A stretch of DNA of 64,000 bases from positions 434,001 to 498,000 of the forward strand of contig NZ_BCYR01000002.1 in NCBI RefSeq assembly GCF_001598295.1. Direction: 5' to 3'. A program made the translations under genes and the position numbers. The stretch is from Klebsiella ornithinolytica NBRC 105727 = ATCC 31898. Its GTDB lineage: Bacteria; Pseudomonadota; Gammaproteobacteria; Enterobacterales; Enterobacteriaceae. Position 1 is the first letter of the stretch. Each line of letters starts with the position of its first letter. The notes below the pieces were generated by a model. That model did not search any database. It was not told the DNA's origin and was given only the letters and a program-made list of their open reading frames with translations. Below are positions 62,044 through 64,000 of the stretch, piece by piece.

Positions 62044-62078
62044 ACAGGCCGGATGGCGCTGACGCCGATCCGGCCTGT
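62044..62078. repeat. REP-type extragenic palindrome
   Basis: ACAGGCCGGATGGCG and CGCCGATCCGGCCTGT with a central CTGA form a long imperfect stem with the GCCGGATGGCG core typical of enterobacterial REP (PU) sequences. It lies between the convergent dkgA and ygiQ genes, where REP units stabilise mRNA ends. Confidence 0.75.
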
Positions 62079-62132
62079 GATTCACCGTTTACCGGCCCGG
62101 AAAGCGCAGCGCCACCGGGCCATACAACAGAC

Positions 62133-64000
62133 TTAACGGCTGGCGACCTTGCCGCGTTTTACGGGCTTCTTCGCCGTCTCCCCACCGTTCGAACGCTGAT
62201 GCACAATGGGCGTATGTTTGGTTAACGCCGGGCGGGTATTGCGGTTCTGACGACGCGCTTCACGCATCTCATCCAGCGTTGGTGCAGGAACCAGACAGTC
62301 GCGGCGCGATCCAATCAGATGCTTCTTACCCATGCTCTCCAGCGCCTGACGAATCAGCGGCCAGTTCGCCGGATCGTGGTAACGCAACAGCGCTTTATGC
62401 AGACGGCGCTGTTTGTCGCCTTTCGGCACTACAACGTCTTCACTCTTATAGCCAATCTTACCCAGCGGGTTCTTGCCGGTGTAATACATGGTGGTCGAGT
62501 TGGCCAGCGGCGACGGATAGAAGTTCTGGACCTGGTCGAGACGGAAACGGTGTTTTTTCAGCCACAGGGCCAGGTTCACCATATCTTCATCACGAGTCCC
62601 CGGGTGCGCAGAGATAAAGTATGGGATCAGGTACTGCTCTTTGCCCGCCTGCTTCGAATAGGTATCGAACAGCTCTTTAAAGCGGTCATAGCTTCCCATA
62701 CCCGGCTTCATCATTTTTGACAGCGGGCCTTCTTCCGTATGTTCCGGGGCAATCTTCAGATAGCCGCCAACGTGGTGAGTCGCCAGCTCTTTGATGTAGC
62801 GCGGATCCTCGACGGCGATGTCATAGCGCACGCCAGAGGCGATGAGGATTTTTTTAATCCCTTTCAGATCGCGGGCGCGACGATACAGATTGATCGTTGG
62901 CTCATGGTTGGTATCCATGTGCGGACAGATATCCGGATAGACGCAGGATAAACGGCGACAGGTTTGTTCCGCACGCGGCGACTTGCAGCGCAGCATATAC
63001 ATGTTGGCTGTCGGGCCGCCAAGATCGGAGATAACACCGGTAAAGCCGGGAACCGTGTCGCGAATCGCTTCGATCTCGTTGATGATCGAATCTTCGGAAC
63101 GGCTCTGAATGATGCGCCCTTCATGCTCGGTGATGGAGCAGAAAGAACAGCCGCCGAAACAGCCGCGCATAATGTTTATCGAGAAACGAATCATCTCGTA
63201 CGCCGGAATACGGCTGTCGCCATATGCCGGGTGCGGGACGCGCTTATACGGCAGCGCAAACACGCTGTCCATCTCTTCGGTCGACAGCGGGATTGCCGGT
63301 GGGTTAACCCAGATATAACGCTCGCCGTGCTTTTGCATTAACGCGCGCGCGCAGCCCGGGTTGGTCTCATGATGCAGAATACGTGACGCGTGCGCGTACA
63401 GCACCTTGTCCCCTTTCACCTTCTCAAAGGAAGGCAGCAGGACGTAGGTTTTTTCCCACGGCTTCGGACGCGGCGGTTGAACGGTAACACGTTTGGCTTC
63501 TTGTTTTGGCGGCGCAACGGTTTTGTTATCCGCGCACGGCAGGTCTTCGCCATACGGGTGCGGGATCGGGTCAATTTTACCCGGCGTATCCAGACGGGTA
63601 GAGTCCACACCGCTCCAGCCCGGCAGCGCCTCTTTGACCATAATGGCGGTATTACGCACGTCGCGAATTTGGCCAATCGGCTCACCGGCAGCCAGACGAT
63701 GCGCCACTTCCACCAGCGGACGCTCGCCGTTGCCGAACATCAGCATATCGGCTTTCGAGTCCACCAGCACCGAACGGCGCACGGTATCAGACCAGTAATC
63801 ATAATGCGCGGTACGACGCAGGCTGGCCTCGATTCCCCCGAGGATAACCGGGACATCCTTCCACGCTTCTTTACAGCGCTGGGTATAGACCAGCGTGGCG
63901 CGGTCAGGACGTTTACCGGCAACATTGCCCGCGGTATAAGCATCATCGTGGCGCAGCTTACGGTCAGCGGTGTAGCGGTTGATCATCGAGTCCATATTGC
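62133..64000 (-). CDS. ygiQ: Radical SAM protein YgiQ, 5' end beyond window
   Basis: At least 621 residues of YgiQ (E. coli about 739); the reading frame is open at the window edge and the peptide there ([21 protein letters not shown]) is internal to the family, so the ATG at 63995 is not the start. The radical-SAM cluster motif C-F-G-G-C-S-F-C is present, as is the C-terminal domain with [15 protein letters not shown]. The C-terminal basic tail is normal for the family. Substrate unknown. Confidence 0.95.
   Translation of the reverse strand, partial: NMDSMINRYTADRKLRHDDAYTAGNVAGKRPDRATLVYTQRCKEAWKDVPVILGGIEASLRRTAHYDYWSDTVRRSVLVDSKADMLMFGNGERPLVEVAHRLAAGEPIGQIRDVRNTAIMVKEALPGWSGVDSTRLDTPGKIDPIPHPYGEDLPCADNKTVAPPKQEAKRVTVQPPRPKPWEKTYVLLPSFEKVKGDKVLYAHASRILHHETNPGCARALMQKHGERYIWVNPPAIPLSTEEMDSVFALPYKRVPHPAYGDSRIPAYEMIRFSINIMRGCFGGCSFCSITEHEGRIIQSRSEDSIINEIEAIRDTVPGFTGVISDLGGPTANMYMLRCKSPRAEQTCRRLSCVYPDICPHMDTNHEPTINLYRRARDLKGIKKILIASGVRYDIAVEDPRYIKELATHHVGGYLKIAPEHTEEGPLSKMMKPGMGSYDRFKELFDTYSKQAGKEQYLIPYFISAHPGTRDEDMVNLALWLKKHRFRLDQVQNFYPSPLANSTTMYYTGKNPLGKIGYKSEDVVVPKGDKQRRLHKALLRYHDPANWPLIRQALESMGKKHLIGSRRDCLVPAPTLDEMREARRQNRNTRPALTKHTPIVHQRSNGGETAKKPVKRGKVASR

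Overview
The window looks like a chromosomal segment of a Klebsiella-type enterobacterium (K. pneumoniae complex, K. oxytoca group or Raoultella). Its right third is the conserved enterobacterial run gss, yghU, yghW, yghX, yghZ, yqhA, exbDB, metC, yghB, yqhC, yqhD, dkgA, ygiQ. Its left edge carries speC, yqgA and tRNA-Phe. The inserts point to Klebsiella rather than E. coli: a CitW-type citrate transporter with its own sensor pair, and a reverse transsulfuration pair like mtcBC. Species cannot be fixed from reading alone.

Layout. 1-4.2 kb: end of an FAA-hydrolase gene and a 2-hydroxycarboxylate (citrate) transporter, divergent from a CitA/CitB-type two-component system. 4.2-7.7 kb: speC, yqgA, tRNA-Phe. 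7.7-20.1 kb: accessory region behind tRNA-Phe. It holds a duplicated tRNA 3' end, a torD-dmsABC-like molybdoenzyme operon whose catalytic gene is frameshifted in a G-tract, a fimbrial-gene remnant, an AT-rich non-coding stretch, and a complete chaperone-usher fimbrial operon with a LuxR-type regulator. 20.1-26.1 kb: an unsaturated-uronide utilisation cluster (GH88 hydrolase, sugar symporter, DUF2264 protein, DJ-1-like protein) with a divergent AraC regulator. 26.1-31.4 kb: an amino-acid ABC transporter divergent from cystathionine beta-synthase and gamma-lyase. 31.6-33.2 kb: a LysR/SDR pair. 33.9-40.3 kb: NCS1 permease, ArgE-like hydrolase, DUF1028 protein, Rid-family protein, flavin monooxygenase and LysR regulator, a likely catabolic cluster for a nitrogen compound. 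40.8-43.8 kb: aldehyde dehydrogenase and putrescine-type aminotransferase. 43.9-48.8 kb: small proteins, a PLP aminotransferase, glutathionylspermidine synthetase/amidase and a thioredoxin-fold protein. 48.9-64 kb: the conserved core run, interrupted between yghB and yqhC by a molybdate/tungstate-type ABC transporter.

Themes. Sulfur metabolism appears twice: transsulfuration near 27-31 kb, and metC with a MetJ site at 54.3 kb. Polyamine metabolism appears three times: speC, the aminotransferase/dehydrogenase pair, and gss. Molybdenum appears twice: the molybdoenzyme operon, and the Mo/W-type transporter with a ModE-like palindrome upstream. The best candidates for undescribed systems are the GH88-DUF2264-symporter cluster and the monooxygenase-Rid-DUF1028-ArgE-NCS1 cluster.
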